From positions 186,001-250,000 of the forward strand of contig CAVSPW010000004.1 in assembly GCA_963729935.1 (NCBI GenBank): a stretch of 64,000 bases of DNA, given 5' to 3'. The stretch comes from CAIKMD01 sp963729935. Lineage in GTDB: Bacteria; Pseudomonadota; Alphaproteobacteria; ATCC43930; CGMCC-115725. Below, in pieces: positions 17,919 to 27,138 of this stretch. The notes under the pieces were generated by a model. That model did no database searches and was not told where the DNA came from. It was given only the letters and a program-made list of their open reading frames with translations. Made by a program: the position numbers and the translations under genes. Numbering within the stretch: the first letter of the stretch is position 1; every line of letters starts with the position of its first letter.

Positions 17919-18464
17919 CTAAGGAGCGCCGCGGCGCCGCGGCGGCGTATTCACGGTCGCTTGGCTGGCCGGCTTGCCGGTAAGCCGCAACTCGTGCAGC
18001 GTATCGCCGCCCACGAATACGACGCGGTCGGGAAGAATCGATCTCACGACCCAGCCCTCGATATCCTGGCCCTCGCGTATGTGAACCATCGTTGGCGGCG
18101 TCCCATGGCGGATCAAGGCCTCGCGCGAATTGGGCGCAATGATGATGCCCGCAAGGACGAAGGACGACCATGCTCCCGCCGTGTCATCCGCTTCCTGGGG
18201 CGAGGGCCGGCGGCTCTGCGAAAAAATCGGACGCTCCGTGACGGCGGCATAGGTCTGCAAGGGCGGCATCGAATATCGCGCGGCCGCCTCGTCTGTCGGC
18301 TGTCGCGCGGTCGCGGCCAACGGCGGTGACGCGCTTGGCATCGCTCCGACCGGCGCATTCGCTTCGACATAAATGATCGCCGCCAATCCGGCGCAGGCGA
18401 TCGCGAGCGTGAGAGAGGCGGCCCTTTGCAGCGGAGACCATGCGCGCAAGAAGCTGCCGGCCAT
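17919..18464 (-). CDS. GspC/GspN-like inner-membrane T2SS component
   Basis: The protein of about 181 residues has one N-terminal membrane segment (AASLTLAIACAGLAAIIYVEA), a Pro/Ala linker, and a small periplasmic domain beginning TYAAVTERPIFSQSRRP, which resembles the HR domain of GspC or the short GspN proteins. It lacks a PDZ domain. In type II systems this component links the inner-membrane platform to the secretin. It is last in the minus-strand gsp operon and starts directly after the gspM stop; an ATG 15 bases upstream is possible. No other GspC candidate is present, so this protein probably fills that role. Confidence 0.7.
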   Translation of the reverse strand: MAGSFLRAWSPLQRAASLTLAIACAGLAAIIYVEANAPVGAMPSASPPLAATARQPTDEAAARYSMPPLQTYAAVTERPIFSQSRRPSPQEADDTAGAWSSFVLAGIIIAPNSREALIRHGTPPTMVHIREGQDIEGWVVRSILPDRVVFVGGDTLHELRLTGKPASQATVNTPPRRRGAP

Positions 18465-18465
18465 C

Positions 18466-19047
18466 TCACTTGCTCCCATGCGTGTAGCCATAGACGTCGA
18501 ATTGCAAATCAATGACGTCGGTCGGGCCGGCGGCGCTGCGATCGCGCAGATCCTGCGGCCGGGCACGCAGATCGACATTGTCGATGAAAAGCAGCGGGTA
18601 GGTGGATTCGAGCCCATAGAAAAGGCGCAAGGCCCCGGGCAAGGTCGTCGAGATCTGGCCGCGCACGCTGATGCGGCGCAATTTCCCTTCGTTTTGCGGC
18701 GGCAGAACCTGCGAGCTTCGCAGCTCGCTCTTGGTCGTGTCGGCAAGCGTCTTGATTCGGTCTTGAATTTGTACTGCGATCAGCGTGTCGCTCGCGCCCT
18801 GAAGAAATCCATCTTGCGCCGATCGCCGCTGCTTGAGTGCGGCGAGCTCGGCCTGGCGGGGAGCCAAATCGCGCGCCGCGCGCTGATAGCGTTGCAAAGT
18901 GTCTTGAAGTTGCGTAACCGAGTCGCGCGTCGCCGCATAGTCTTCGATCAGCGGTGCCGCGACGCCGAGATAGAGGATGGCGATCAGACTCAAGAGAATC
19001 GCAAGCGCAAGAGCGCGGCTCACGGGTGGGGAGAGCTTAAGGTTCAT
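18466..19047 (-). CDS. gspM: Type II secretion protein GspM
   Basis: The 193-residue bitopic protein has one N-terminal transmembrane helix (ALALAILLSLIAILYLGVAAP), a coiled-coil region rich in Gln/Arg (residues 40-75) and a ferredoxin-like periplasmic domain. This is the GspM type II (PilO-like) architecture. GspM pairs with GspL in the inner-membrane assembly platform. Its start overlaps the gspL stop by 4 bp, and the next gene begins just after its own stop, so translation of the three is probably coupled. Confidence 0.85.
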   Translation of the reverse strand: MNLKLSPPVSRALALAILLSLIAILYLGVAAPLIEDYAATRDSVTQLQDTLQRYQRAARDLAPRQAELAALKQRRSAQDGFLQGASDTLIAVQIQDRIKTLADTTKSELRSSQVLPPQNEGKLRRISVRGQISTTLPGALRLFYGLESTYPLLFIDNVDLRARPQDLRDRSAAGPTDVIDLQFDVYGYTHGSK

Positions 19048-20174
19048 GGGCCCGCCCGCGGCGCGATCCGCGCGGAGATGTCGAAGCGCTCGCGGTTCAG
19101 CCTCGAATCCTGCGTGATCGACGAACGAAAGGCCGCATTGCGGAAGCTTTTCGATTGATCGACCAGCCCCAGCAGCGCGGTCGCCGATGTGGAGGCGCCG
19201 ATGAGATGGACCTCGCTCGCGGTGATCTGCAATTCGGTAAGCCAGGTATCGTCGGGCGTCAGCCGCGTGATCGTATCGAGCAGTTCGGTCACGGTGGGCA
19301 TTTGGCGCCGCCGCGTGATGAGAAAGTTCTGGTCCTGAACTTGCGCCTCGATCTGCTTTTGCAGCTCGAGGCTCGTATCGGCCTCGCGGCGCGCCTCGGC
19401 CACCTGGCCGGTCAGGACATCGCGCGCATGCTGTGCCCGCATGAAGGGGATGGCGATGCAGGTGATGGCGAGGAGCACCGCGAGGATGCCGAGCGCGGCG
19501 ATCGCGATGCGGCCCTGCGAATGCGTCGTCGGCCGCGCATTTCCCTCCAAAGCGATGAGCGCCGGGGGATCGGCTTGCGTCGCGCCCGCGATCTCAAGCG
19601 CCACGGCGTGAAGACCGACGCGCCGCGCCGATTGCGCGATCGCGTCGATCTCGGCGCGCGGAACGACGGTCAGCTCGACTTGGAGATTGCGTGCCGCCTT
19701 GTCGCGGGCGACGACGCGATGCGCGCAATAGGCTTCGTCGCGCTTGAACGGCACGAGACGCTCGATCTCGAAGCCGACGACTTGATCGAGATTGCGTTCG
19801 GCGGCGAGCGGGAGCGCGACGGATGTGCGCAAGGCGCGGCCGGCGGGGAGGCAGACCACCACGTTCGCCGGCCGATCGGTCCAACCTTGGGGCGCGGCGG
19901 CGAGCGCCTGCTTCACGGTCTGCGCGGAATTCAAATCGACCGGACCGAGCGGCTGGCGTTCGTCGCCGGTCTCGCATAGGAGGGAGGAGCCGAATGGGTC
20001 GACGATGAGGAGCATGCGGCTGCGCAAGCGCGCCACCCGCCGCCGCAGCTCGCCCGGGACGAAGCTGGCCAATTCGCCAAACCACCAGCGCAGCGCGCCG
20101 CGCAAGACCGGCTCGATCCCGCTCTGCCAATCGAGGATACGATCGACCCGGAGCATTGCTTCGCGTGCCTTCAT
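19044..20174 (-). CDS. gspL: Type II secretion protein GspL (PilM/PilN-like fusion)
   Basis: The 376-residue protein combines a cytoplasmic actin-like domain (residues 50-220; ERNLDQVVGFEIERLVPF is the GspL/PilM signature) with a transmembrane helix at about 225-245 (IAIAALGILAVLLAITCIAIPF) and a PilN-like periplasmic domain (LDTITRLTPDDTWLTELQI). The cytoplasmic domain is expected to bind the GspE ATPase and transmit force to the pseudopilus. It lies 45 bp after gspJ and overlaps gspM. Domain order and context make the call secure. Confidence 0.88.
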   Translation of the reverse strand: MKAREAMLRVDRILDWQSGIEPVLRGALRWWFGELASFVPGELRRRVARLRSRMLLIVDPFGSSLLCETGDERQPLGPVDLNSAQTVKQALAAAPQGWTDRPANVVVCLPAGRALRTSVALPLAAERNLDQVVGFEIERLVPFKRDEAYCAHRVVARDKAARNLQVELTVVPRAEIDAIAQSARRVGLHAVALEIAGATQADPPALIALEGNARPTTHSQGRIAIAALGILAVLLAITCIAIPFMRAQHARDVLTGQVAEARREADTSLELQKQIEAQVQDQNFLITRRRQMPTVTELLDTITRLTPDDTWLTELQITASEVHLIGASTSATALLGLVDQSKSFRNAAFRSSITQDSRLNRERFDISARIAPRAGP

Positions 20175-20219
20175 CTGCGAAAATCCCTTGCCGCGCGTGC
20201 CATCGTCATTCCGTTGCGC

Positions 20220-20861
20220 TTACAGTTGCGGTGGGCCGGCGAGGCGCGGCGCCACGATGAGATCCGGCGCGCGCCAACCGTCGTTCATGGCGACGCGCAA
20301 GCGGACGAGTTGCGGCAATCCGCGCCGGCCCGTCCAATGATTCATCCATTCGGGCGGATGGTTGGGCTCCGCCACCCCGAAATAAGCGAATTCGACGGAT
20401 CGGACGCGATCGAGAAGGAGAGAGGGCTGAAGCATCGACGGTCCGGTCGCCACGGGGCCTCGCGGTACTTGTTGCCACGATACAATCAATCGACGATTTT
20501 GTCCTTCGCCTTCCGTTGCGACATGAAGCAGTTGGAACCCGCCCAGCGCGACAGTGGCTGGCGGCACTGTAACGAAGCTGAGTGCGTCCGGCTCGCCATC
20601 GAAATTAACCGGCGACGGGGTCGAATCCGGCGCGGTGGGGAGGGGCCTTGCGTCGGTCAGCTCGCTTTGCATGAAATCGTAAGCGAGCGCGATTTGCGCG
20701 GCGTGGTCGACGCGGCTGTCCACCGCATCAGCAGCGCGCATGGCAAAGCGCAAACCGCCAAAAAGAAGGACGCTGAGCAGGGCGACGAGGGAAACGGCGA
20801 CGAGAAGCTCGACGAGGGTGAAGCCCTCGGCCATCCCGGGTTTGCGCAAACGTGCCGTCAC
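20220..20861 (-). CDS. gspJ: Type II secretion minor pseudopilin GspJ
   Basis: The 213-residue pseudopilin has the class III prepilin cleavage motif EGFTLVELLVAVSLVALLSVLL at residues 12-33 (G/F cleavage, Glu+5). The globular domain continues with VDHAAQIALAYDFMQSELTDARPL and LLDRVRSVEFAYFG, as in GspJ. GspJ forms the pseudopilus tip with GspI and GspK. It starts with GTG overlapping the gspI stop by 4 bp and ends with TAA. Confidence 0.88.
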   Translation of the reverse strand: MTARLRKPGMAEGFTLVELLVAVSLVALLSVLLFGGLRFAMRAADAVDSRVDHAAQIALAYDFMQSELTDARPLPTAPDSTPSPVNFDGEPDALSFVTVPPATVALGGFQLLHVATEGEGQNRRLIVSWQQVPRGPVATGPSMLQPSLLLDRVRSVEFAYFGVAEPNHPPEWMNHWTGRRGLPQLVRLRVAMNDGWRAPDLIVAPRLAGPPQL

Positions 20862-21274
20862 GGGTTTTGCTCCTGTGGGGGTGTCGGGCCGAGCCGAAGC
20901 GTGCGCAAGGCGACCGAACGCGTCCGCGCGCCTTCCAGCCAGCTCACGGTCACCGCCACTTCGTAGGGCACGACCGGGAGCGTCGGGCCGGCGGCCACGC
21001 TCTCGTCCTGATAGCGGCGAACCGTGGCCGCGACGCGGTACCGCCCTTCCTGCCGCGTTACATTCGCATCATCGGTCAGATCGCTGGCGGGCCCGATGCT
21101 TTCAAGCGTCGACTGCGCGATAAGCGTCGCCTCGGTGACCGCGTCGGTGCGCGAGGCGCTCATGATACCGGTCGAGAAACTGCGCATCAGCGGCAGCAGC
21201 AGAACCACCGCGATCGCGAACGCGACAAGCACTTCGATGAGCGTGAAGCCGCCCGCGTCACGGCGCCGCCGCAT
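20858..21274 (-). CDS. gspI: Type II secretion minor pseudopilin GspI
   Basis: The 138-residue protein begins RRRRDAGGFTLIEVLVAFAI, a short basic leader followed by the prepilin cleavage site and hydrophobic helix. The size and a single small beta domain fit GspI, the minor pseudopilin that nucleates the tip complex. It overlaps gspH by 17 bp upstream and gspJ by 4 bp downstream. Confidence 0.85.
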   Translation of the reverse strand: MRRRRDAGGFTLIEVLVAFAIAVVLLLPLMRSFSTGIMSASRTDAVTEATLIAQSTLESIGPASDLTDDANVTRQEGRYRVAATVRRYQDESVAAGPTLPVVPYEVAVTVSWLEGARTRSVALRTLRLGPTPPQEQNP

Positions 21275-21722
21275 CGGCCCTCTCTCCGATCGATAGATGC
21301 CCGGTGAGCCAGTCGACCAATACCTCCGTATGGCTGTTACCCTTGCTCAGGCGGATCCCGCCGCCCGTCGAGCTGCCATCGGGAAAGAACCGAATGCTTC
21401 CCTCGGTCTCGCTGCGCCGTTCCTCCGTCGTCGTGATCAGGACGAGCTGGACGCCGCTCGGAACCCGGCGCGGCGACATCGTCGAGCCGGTGCGGAACGC
21501 GCCGCTCGCGGTGTCGATCGAAAACGCCTCGGAATGGCCGCGCACCATGGCGAGATTGCGGGTGGTGCGCAGCCCGGCGGCAATTTCGCGCGCGGCGACC
21601 CGCGTATCGGCCTTCGATTCGGCGCCCGCCATCAAGGGCAACGCCAGCGCCGTGACGAGCCCGAGGATCGCGAGCACCACGACGACTTCGATCAGCGTGA
21701 AACCGCGCTGTGATGTAGCCAT
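21258..21722 (-). CDS. gspH: Type II secretion minor pseudopilin GspH
   Basis: The 154-residue pseudopilin starts MATSQRGFTLIEVVVVLAIL and continues with AAREIAAGLRTTRNLAMVRG, the GspH helix-to-domain transition. The C-terminal IRFFPDGSSTGGGIRLSKG is the conserved GspH strand signature. I place the start just after the gspG stop; the open frame extends further but only over gspG sequence in another frame. Confidence 0.87.
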   Translation of the reverse strand: MATSQRGFTLIEVVVVLAILGLVTALALPLMAGAESKADTRVAAREIAAGLRTTRNLAMVRGHSEAFSIDTASGAFRTGSTMSPRRVPSGVQLVLITTTEERRSETEGSIRFFPDGSSTGGGIRLSKGNSHTEVLVDWLTGHLSIGERADAAAP

Positions 21723-21723
21723 T

Positions 21724-22194
21724 TCACCAGTTCGTGACATCCTGGTTCTCGCCGCTGCCGCCGGGCGCGCCGTCGGCGCCGAGGCTGTAGAGATCGTAAT
21801 CGCCGTGATCGCCGGGAATCTTGTAAGTATAGGGGCGGCCCCAAGGATCGGGCGGCACGCTCTTCTGCTTGAGGTAGGGCCCGTTCCAGCTATCGAGACC
21901 GGCCGGGTGCTCGACCAGCGCCGGAAGCCCTTCGGTCTGCGTGGGATAGCGCCCGACATCGAGGCGGAAGAGATCGAGCGCGCCCGCGATGTTCTCGATC
22001 TGGATATGCGCGGCGTCGGTCTTCGCGCGGCCGAGATATTTGAGAACCTGCGGCGTGACGAAGGCGACGATCATGCCGAGGATCGCGAGCACGACAAGTA
22101 ATTCGATCAAGGTGAAGCCGCCCTGGGCGTCGACGCGTCCAGCTTCCCGTGGGCGTCCGCGATCCGTCGGTATTCTCTCTGTCAACCTAATCAT
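21724..22194 (-). CDS. gspG: Type II secretion major pseudopilin GspG
   Basis: The 156-residue protein has the prepilin motif GGFTLIELLVVLAILGMIVA and the highly conserved GspG body: ALDLFRLDVGRYPTQTEGLPALV, WNGPYLKQKSVPPDPWGRPY and DYDLYSLGADGAPGGSGENQDVTNW, which includes the calcium-binding loop residues. GspG polymerises into the pseudopilus that pushes substrates through the secretin. GAGGAA precedes the ATG at five bases. The leader before the cleavage site is long (about 25 residues). Confidence 0.95.
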   Translation of the reverse strand: MIRLTERIPTDRGRPREAGRVDAQGGFTLIELLVVLAILGMIVAFVTPQVLKYLGRAKTDAAHIQIENIAGALDLFRLDVGRYPTQTEGLPALVEHPAGLDSWNGPYLKQKSVPPDPWGRPYTYKIPGDHGDYDLYSLGADGAPGGSGENQDVTNW

Positions 22195-22201
22195 CCATTC
22201 C

Positions 22202-23422
22202 TCAAAGGGCCAAATCGTAAACGCTCAAGACCGCGGTCAGAATCGAGCCGATGACCAGGGCCACCACGACGCCGAGCCCGATCGTCACCGCGGGCACCAG
22301 GAGCGCCAGCAGTCGCTCGACGCTGCGCTTAGTCTCCTGTTCGTAGATATCGCCGATCTTCAGGAGCATCTCGTCGAGACGCGCGGTTTCTTCCCCGACG
22401 CGCGTCAGATGGACGGCGAGGGCGGGAACGAACTTGGTGCGCGCAAGGGGATCGGACAGGCCCTTGCCTTCCTTGACGCTGGCGATGACGGTCGACATGG
22501 CATCGCGCAGCGCGACGTTCGAAACCGCGTCTTGGGTGATCGAGAGCGCGGTGAGCGGCGAGACGCCATTGCGCAGCAAGGTTCCAAGCGTGCGGCTGAA
22601 GCGCGAGATCTCGCTTTTGGTGACAAGGTCGCCGATCAGGGGCAGGCGCAAGAGCCTTGCGTCCCAGCGCCGCCGTCCGTCCGTCGTGTGGACGTAGTGC
22701 CGCAACAGCAGCGCGGCGACCACGATCGCCGCCACCATCAGCCAGCCGTCCTGGCTAAAGAGATCGCTCAGCGCGAGCACAACCCGCGTCGCAAAAGGGA
22801 GCGATGCGCCGGCTTCCTCGAAAAGCGGCCGAAAGCGCGGAATGACGAAGCCGAAGAGGATGGCGATCGATCCGGCGCCTGTCGCCAGCACGAGCGAGGG
22901 ATAGATCAGCGCCGATTTCACCTGCTCGCGCGCCGCCTGGGAGCGCTCGAGCAATTCCGCCAGGTGGCGCAAGCTCGCATCGAGCGAACCGCTTGCTTCG
23001 CCGGCGCGAACCATGCCGACGTAATGGGGCGGAAAAATGCCGTTCTGAGCCGCCATCGCATCGGCGAGCGAGCTGCCGCCGCGCACCATCTCGAGCACGG
23101 CGCCCACGGCTTCGCCCTCGGTCTTGCCTTCGACAATGGTCTGCGCGATGTCGAGCGCCCGATCGAGCGACAATCCGGCTTGCAGCAGCATGCCGAGCTG
23201 CTGCGTCAGGAAGACCAGATTGCCCGGTTTCCTTGCGCGGCGCAGCGTCAGGGGCTGCGCGAAGAGCCGCGACAGTAGCCCGCCTCCCGCCGTATCGGCG
23301 CGGATCGGCACATAGCCAAGCGCGTGCAGGCGCTCGACCACGATTTCCTGACTGAGCGCCTCCATCTCGCCCGTGACGAGTTCGCCGGAAGCCGCAGCCG
23401 CCTCGTAGCGGTAAAGCGTCAT
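22202..23422 (-). CDS. gspF: Type II secretion platform protein GspF
   Basis: The 406-residue polytopic protein begins MTLYRYEAAAASGELVTGEM and contains two GspF/PilC cytoplasmic helical domains, each with the family motif (FLTQQLGMLLQAGLSLDRAL and FSRTLGTLLRNGVSPLTAL), plus three hydrophobic membrane segments (LVLATGAGSIAILFGFVIP, WLMVAAIVVAALLL and the C-terminal LVPAVTIGLGVVVALVIGS). It couples the GspE motor to pseudopilin assembly. It starts three bases after the gspE stop; a longer upstream frame only overlaps gspE. Confidence 0.93.
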   Translation of the reverse strand: MTLYRYEAAAASGELVTGEMEALSQEIVVERLHALGYVPIRADTAGGGLLSRLFAQPLTLRRARKPGNLVFLTQQLGMLLQAGLSLDRALDIAQTIVEGKTEGEAVGAVLEMVRGGSSLADAMAAQNGIFPPHYVGMVRAGEASGSLDASLRHLAELLERSQAAREQVKSALIYPSLVLATGAGSIAILFGFVIPRFRPLFEEAGASLPFATRVVLALSDLFSQDGWLMVAAIVVAALLLRHYVHTTDGRRRWDARLLRLPLIGDLVTKSEISRFSRTLGTLLRNGVSPLTALSITQDAVSNVALRDAMSTVIASVKEGKGLSDPLARTKFVPALAVHLTRVGEETARLDEMLLKIGDIYEQETKRSVERLLALLVPAVTIGLGVVVALVIGSILTAVLSVYDLAL

Positions 23423-23424
23423 CC

Positions 23425-25131
23425 CTAGATGTCTCGCGTGACGCGAAGCACTTCCTCGATCGAGGTGCTCCCTTGGACTGCTTTCTGCATGCCGTCGTCG
23501 TACATCGATCGCATGCCTTCGGCCGCGGCTGCACGATGGATATCCTGAGCTGTGGCGCGATTGAGCACCAGCCGGCGGATTTCGTCCGAGAGCGGGAGGA
23601 ATTCGAGCACGGCGATCCGACCGAAATAGCCCGATCCCTGACAGCGATCGCAACCGCGCGCGCGATAGAGCGTCGGCTGCGCGCCTTTCGCGGGCAGGCG
23701 CAAATGCGCGGCGAGCTCGGGCATGGCGCGATAAGGCTCGCGGCACTGGAGGCAGAGCTTGCGCACGAGGCGCTGCGCCAGAACGCCGTTGACGGTCGAG
23801 GTCACGAGATAATCCTCGACCCCCATATCGAGAAGCCGCGTGACCGTTCCGGCCGCGCTGTTCGTGTGCAAGGTCGAGAGCACGAGATGGCCGGTGAGCG
23901 CCGCCTGCACCGCGATCTGCGCGGTTTCGAGGTCGCGCATTTCGCCGACCATGATCACGTCCGGATCCTGCCGTAGCACCGACCGCAGGACCTGGGCGAA
24001 GGTAAGCCCGATCTGCGGTTTCACCTGAATCTGGTTGACGCCTTCGAGCTGGTATTCGATCGGGTCTTCGACGGTGAAAAGCTTGCGCTCGGGCGAGTTC
24101 AACCGCATGAGGCAGGTATAGAGCGTCGTCGTCTTGCCGCTGCCGGTCGGGCCGGTCACGAGCAGGATGCCCTGCGGATGATCGAGCACTTTGAGGAAGG
24201 GCTCGAGCGTCGCTTCCTGGAAGCCGAGCTCGCCCAGATCCAGGACGAGGCTCGAGCGGTCGAGAATGCGCATGACCACGGATTCGCCGTGTAGGGTCGG
24301 CATGGTCGAGACGCGCAGATCGAATTCCTTGCCCTGCACCGCGAGGCGAATGCGGCCGTCCTGCGGCAGGCGGCGCTCGGCGATGTTCAGTTTCGCCATG
24401 ATCTTGACGCGCGAGATGATGGCCGCGCGCAGCCGCGTCGGCGGCGAGGCGAATTCACGCAGCACGCCGTCGATGCGATACCGTACCGCCATGCGGTTCT
24501 GCAGGGGCTCGATATGGATGTCGGAGGCGCGGCTGTCGATCGCGCGGGCGATAAGCTGATTGACGAGACGAATAACTGGAACCTCGCTCGCCAGATCGCG
24601 CAGCCTGTCGACGTCCTCGAGCAACTCCTCGTCGGCACCGATCTCGCCGGCGGCGCCGGCAACCTGCCCGAGGGGCACCTTCTCGGTCTCATAGAGACGC
24701 GCATAAGCCGCCTCGAAATCCGACGGCAGCGCGATGCGCGGGAGAACACGTTTGCCGCTCGCCATCTCGATAGCGCGCGCGGCGTAGTCGTCGAGCGGAT
24801 CGATCATGGCGACGACCAGACCATCGCTGCCGTCGGCGAGCGGCAGGACCCCCGAATGGCGCATGAATTTGCTGGTGAGCTTGCCTTCGATCACCGGCGC
24901 CTCGGGATAGTCCGGAGGCTCGGCGATCTCGAGGCGAAGCTCGCGCGACAAGGCCTCGGCCACGTCGCGCTCGCCGGCGAGGCCGAGCTTCACGAGCAGG
25001 GCCTCGAGCCGCTCCTCGTTATTGGCCTGGAGCCGGAGCACCCGGTCGAGCGCGGCCTCGTCGAGCTTGCCGCTCGCGACAAGCTGCGCGGCAACCAGCC
25101 GCTCTACGCCCTTGCGGTCGAAGTCCTGCAT
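23425..25131 (-). CDS. gspE: Type II secretion ATPase GspE
   Basis: The ~568-residue ATPase has an N1E domain (residues 1-150), an N2E domain and a RecA-like domain. Walker A is GPTGSGKTTT near residue 328, the Asp-box region is ASDIHIEP near 205 and RLPQDGRI near 255, Walker B is PDVIMVGEMRD near 391, and the His box is STLHTNSA near 420. A CM zinc domain follows with CLQC and CDRC. It powers pseudopilus assembly from the cytoplasm. The ATG is preferred to a TTG one codon upstream. It is first in the minus-strand gsp operon, with its promoter in the AT-rich 25132-25551 region. Confidence 0.95.
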   Translation of the reverse strand: MQDFDRKGVERLVAAQLVASGKLDEAALDRVLRLQANNEERLEALLVKLGLAGERDVAEALSRELRLEIAEPPDYPEAPVIEGKLTSKFMRHSGVLPLADGSDGLVVAMIDPLDDYAARAIEMASGKRVLPRIALPSDFEAAYARLYETEKVPLGQVAGAAGEIGADEELLEDVDRLRDLASEVPVIRLVNQLIARAIDSRASDIHIEPLQNRMAVRYRIDGVLREFASPPTRLRAAIISRVKIMAKLNIAERRLPQDGRIRLAVQGKEFDLRVSTMPTLHGESVVMRILDRSSLVLDLGELGFQEATLEPFLKVLDHPQGILLVTGPTGSGKTTTLYTCLMRLNSPERKLFTVEDPIEYQLEGVNQIQVKPQIGLTFAQVLRSVLRQDPDVIMVGEMRDLETAQIAVQAALTGHLVLSTLHTNSAAGTVTRLLDMGVEDYLVTSTVNGVLAQRLVRKLCLQCREPYRAMPELAAHLRLPAKGAQPTLYRARGCDRCQGSGYFGRIAVLEFLPLSDEIRRLVLNRATAQDIHRAAAAEGMRSMYDDGMQKAVQGSTSIEEVLRVTRDI

Positions 25132-25551
25132 CAATGCGCTTTCCTCGCCGTCGATCCGTGTACCGGGAATTTAGCACGCCGTGTCCGCCTATCGTTAAAA
25201 AGCACAAACATGACGGCTTCATGTCAAAGCGCCGCGTCGCAGGGCTGCGACGGCCGGGGAGATCCTCGCTTTGGAATGTCTTTGCCCGCGTTTCTCGCGG
25301 CTGCGGCCGCCTGGCGTACCATTCGGGGTATGCACCCCCAGAACGCCGATTTGCCGATTTCATATCCATAAATTAATTTTTTTTAACAATATTTGCTAAA
25401 TTATAATTAATGGCACTTATGGATAGCTATATCTTGTCATGAATTACCACTATACAAGGAAGTGCGGAAACCGCGCCCGGGCGAGCTTTGGCGCGGCCAG
25501 AGCCGCAACAACCCCGCAGAATGCGGAAAACCCCCAAAGGAGGAAACGCAC
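25132..25551. promoter_or_regulatory. Divergent promoter region between gspE and a secreted-protein gene
   Basis: This 420-bp non-coding region must drive the leftward gsp operon and the rightward secreted-protein gene. It is unusual for the window in containing a strongly AT-rich stretch (about 25360-25450, including a T8 run and several TAAATTA-like segments). TTGTCATG occurs at 25434-25441 on the plus strand, and an imperfect dyad CATGACGGCTTCATG near 25210 faces gspE. AAAGGAGG stands just before the rightward ATG. Confidence 0.55.
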
Positions 25552-27024
25552 ATGAAGGGTCTTTCGTTCGCGAGCGGCCGCAGGCTTCTCGCGCATCTGG
25601 CCATGGGCGCGCTGCTCGCGTCCGTCGCCGCCATCGGCATTGCAAAGGCTGACTCTGACGGCATCGCAAACACTGGCAAAGTCGCCGTGACCGGGAATCT
25701 GGTCACCTGCGGCTCGGTGACCTCGGCTGCTCCATGGACGCCTTCGGCATTCTCGTTCGACATCAGTTGGGTCGATCCGTTCCTGCGCGCCTATTTCCTT
25801 GCCGATCGCTCTCACGGCGGTCCAAGCAACACGGCGGGCGGTGATGTGATGATGCTCGATCTGAACAATTTAACGCCCACCGGGATTACCTATCTGGTGC
25901 CGCCGCCGACCGATCCGATGGCGGGCATTGCCTGCGACCAGAATGCGAATTTCGGTGGCACGGCTGGCGTCGGCCGCAATGAAATCACCGGTCCGAATGG
26001 CGCGTTCACCGTCAACCATTCCGAAGTCTGGGTTGGCGACGGTCCCTCCCAGTTCCAACCCGGTCAGACCCATGCGGCCACGGGTGGATTGGCCTCAGAC
26101 TATGCGGCCGACAAATGCGACAGCTCGGTCCGCGTGTTCAATCTGGCATCACGCCAGCAGACCGACCACATCAATATCGGCGGTTGCTTCCGGACTGACG
26201 AGGGTGCTTTCGATCCGACGGACCAGGTGGCGCTTTTCGCCAATCCTTCGGATCAGCCGCTACCGGGAAATACTCACGCAACGGCAGTGGATCATTCTCC
26301 TTTTATTACCTTGATCTCGACCCTCCCGGTCGCGCCCGGCAATCACCACAAAATTCTGAAGCAGATCAACTTTGACGGGACGCACGGCACCTACAATGCC
26401 AACGGCGGCGTTGAGCAAGCGGTCTATTCTCATAAGACCGGGCTGTTCTATATCGCCGTGCCGGCAAACACCACGGATGGGAACAACGGCGTGGTTGCCG
26501 TCGTCGACCCGCGGGGCGATGCGGACGATATGCGGGTCGTGACAAACTTCCCGGTCAAGAATTGCTCTCCGAACGGTGCAGCGCTCGGTCCGGATTTCGA
26601 GCTATTCCTGGGATGCAGTGCCGGCCCCCAGCAGGTGATCGACATCCGTAACGGTCATCTCATCAAAGTCATCGCCGGAACGACCGGCGGCTGCGATGAG
26701 GTCTATTTCAACGGCGGGGACGATCACTTCGTCGGCGCATGCACCGATAGCAATACGACGGGAACGGACAATCTTGACGTAAGCGATGCGGATCCGGTTC
26801 ATTTCGATCTCGCGATCGATAGCAAGACGAAGGGCGCGCATTCCGTCGCGTCCGATCCGGTGACGGTACAAGACTTCATGCCCGCGGCAGCCGGAACCGG
26901 TGCCAATGCTGGAGGTCTGTGCGGCTCCACGCCGTGCATTCTCATCTTCGGATCGACCGGCGGCGATGACAAGAGCGTCTGGCAGCAGGAGGCGCTGGAA
27001 GATCATCACCACCAGAGTAACTAA
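25552..27024 (+). CDS. Secreted propeller-like protein of unknown function
   Basis: The 490-residue protein has a clear signal peptide (LLAHLAMGALLASVAAIGIAKA-DSD) and a mature part with repeated short strands and motifs such as VFNLASRQQTDHINIGGCFR, NGGVEQAVYSHKTGLFYIAV, VAVVDPRGDADDMRVV and VIDIRNGHLIKVIAG, the pattern of YVTN/NHL-like beta-propellers. Several cysteines in pairs suggest disulfides, fitting an extracytoplasmic location, and the C-terminus is His-rich. I do not recognise a catalytic motif. It is divergent from gspE and is a candidate substrate of the neighbouring secretion system. A consensus AAAGGAGG ribosome site supports the start. Confidence 0.75.
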   Translation: MKGLSFASGRRLLAHLAMGALLASVAAIGIAKADSDGIANTGKVAVTGNLVTCGSVTSAAPWTPSAFSFDISWVDPFLRAYFLADRSHGGPSNTAGGDVMMLDLNNLTPTGITYLVPPPTDPMAGIACDQNANFGGTAGVGRNEITGPNGAFTVNHSEVWVGDGPSQFQPGQTHAATGGLASDYAADKCDSSVRVFNLASRQQTDHINIGGCFRTDEGAFDPTDQVALFANPSDQPLPGNTHATAVDHSPFITLISTLPVAPGNHHKILKQINFDGTHGTYNANGGVEQAVYSHKTGLFYIAVPANTTDGNNGVVAVVDPRGDADDMRVVTNFPVKNCSPNGAALGPDFELFLGCSAGPQQVIDIRNGHLIKVIAGTTGGCDEVYFNGGDDHFVGACTDSNTTGTDNLDVSDADPVHFDLAIDSKTKGAHSVASDPVTVQDFMPAAAGTGANAGGLCGSTPCILIFGSTGGDDKSVWQQEALEDHHHQSN

Positions 27025-27072
27025 TGAATAAGGTTGCCAGAGACTTCTAGAAAGACGTTCTAAAATAAGGTC

Positions 27073-27111
27073 GATGGGCGCCTGAATGGGCGCTCATCGG
27101 CCAATTTTTTT
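27073..27111 (+). terminator. Rho-independent terminator
   Basis: A 10-bp stem with one G-T wobble (GATGGGCGCC / GGCGCTCATC, loop TGAATG) at 27073-27098 is followed closely by a run of seven T. It lies between the converging secreted-protein and prepilin-peptidase genes. Confidence 0.8.
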
Positions 27112-27138
27112 ACGCGAATCTCTTCCGTGCCCGGGCGT

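Noticed and set aside
25380..25450. A full Pho box in the AT-rich region before the secreted-protein gene
   Set aside because: Only one half-site-like TTGTCAT is present; the second 7-mer at 11-bp spacing does not match, so only the shared octamer is reported.
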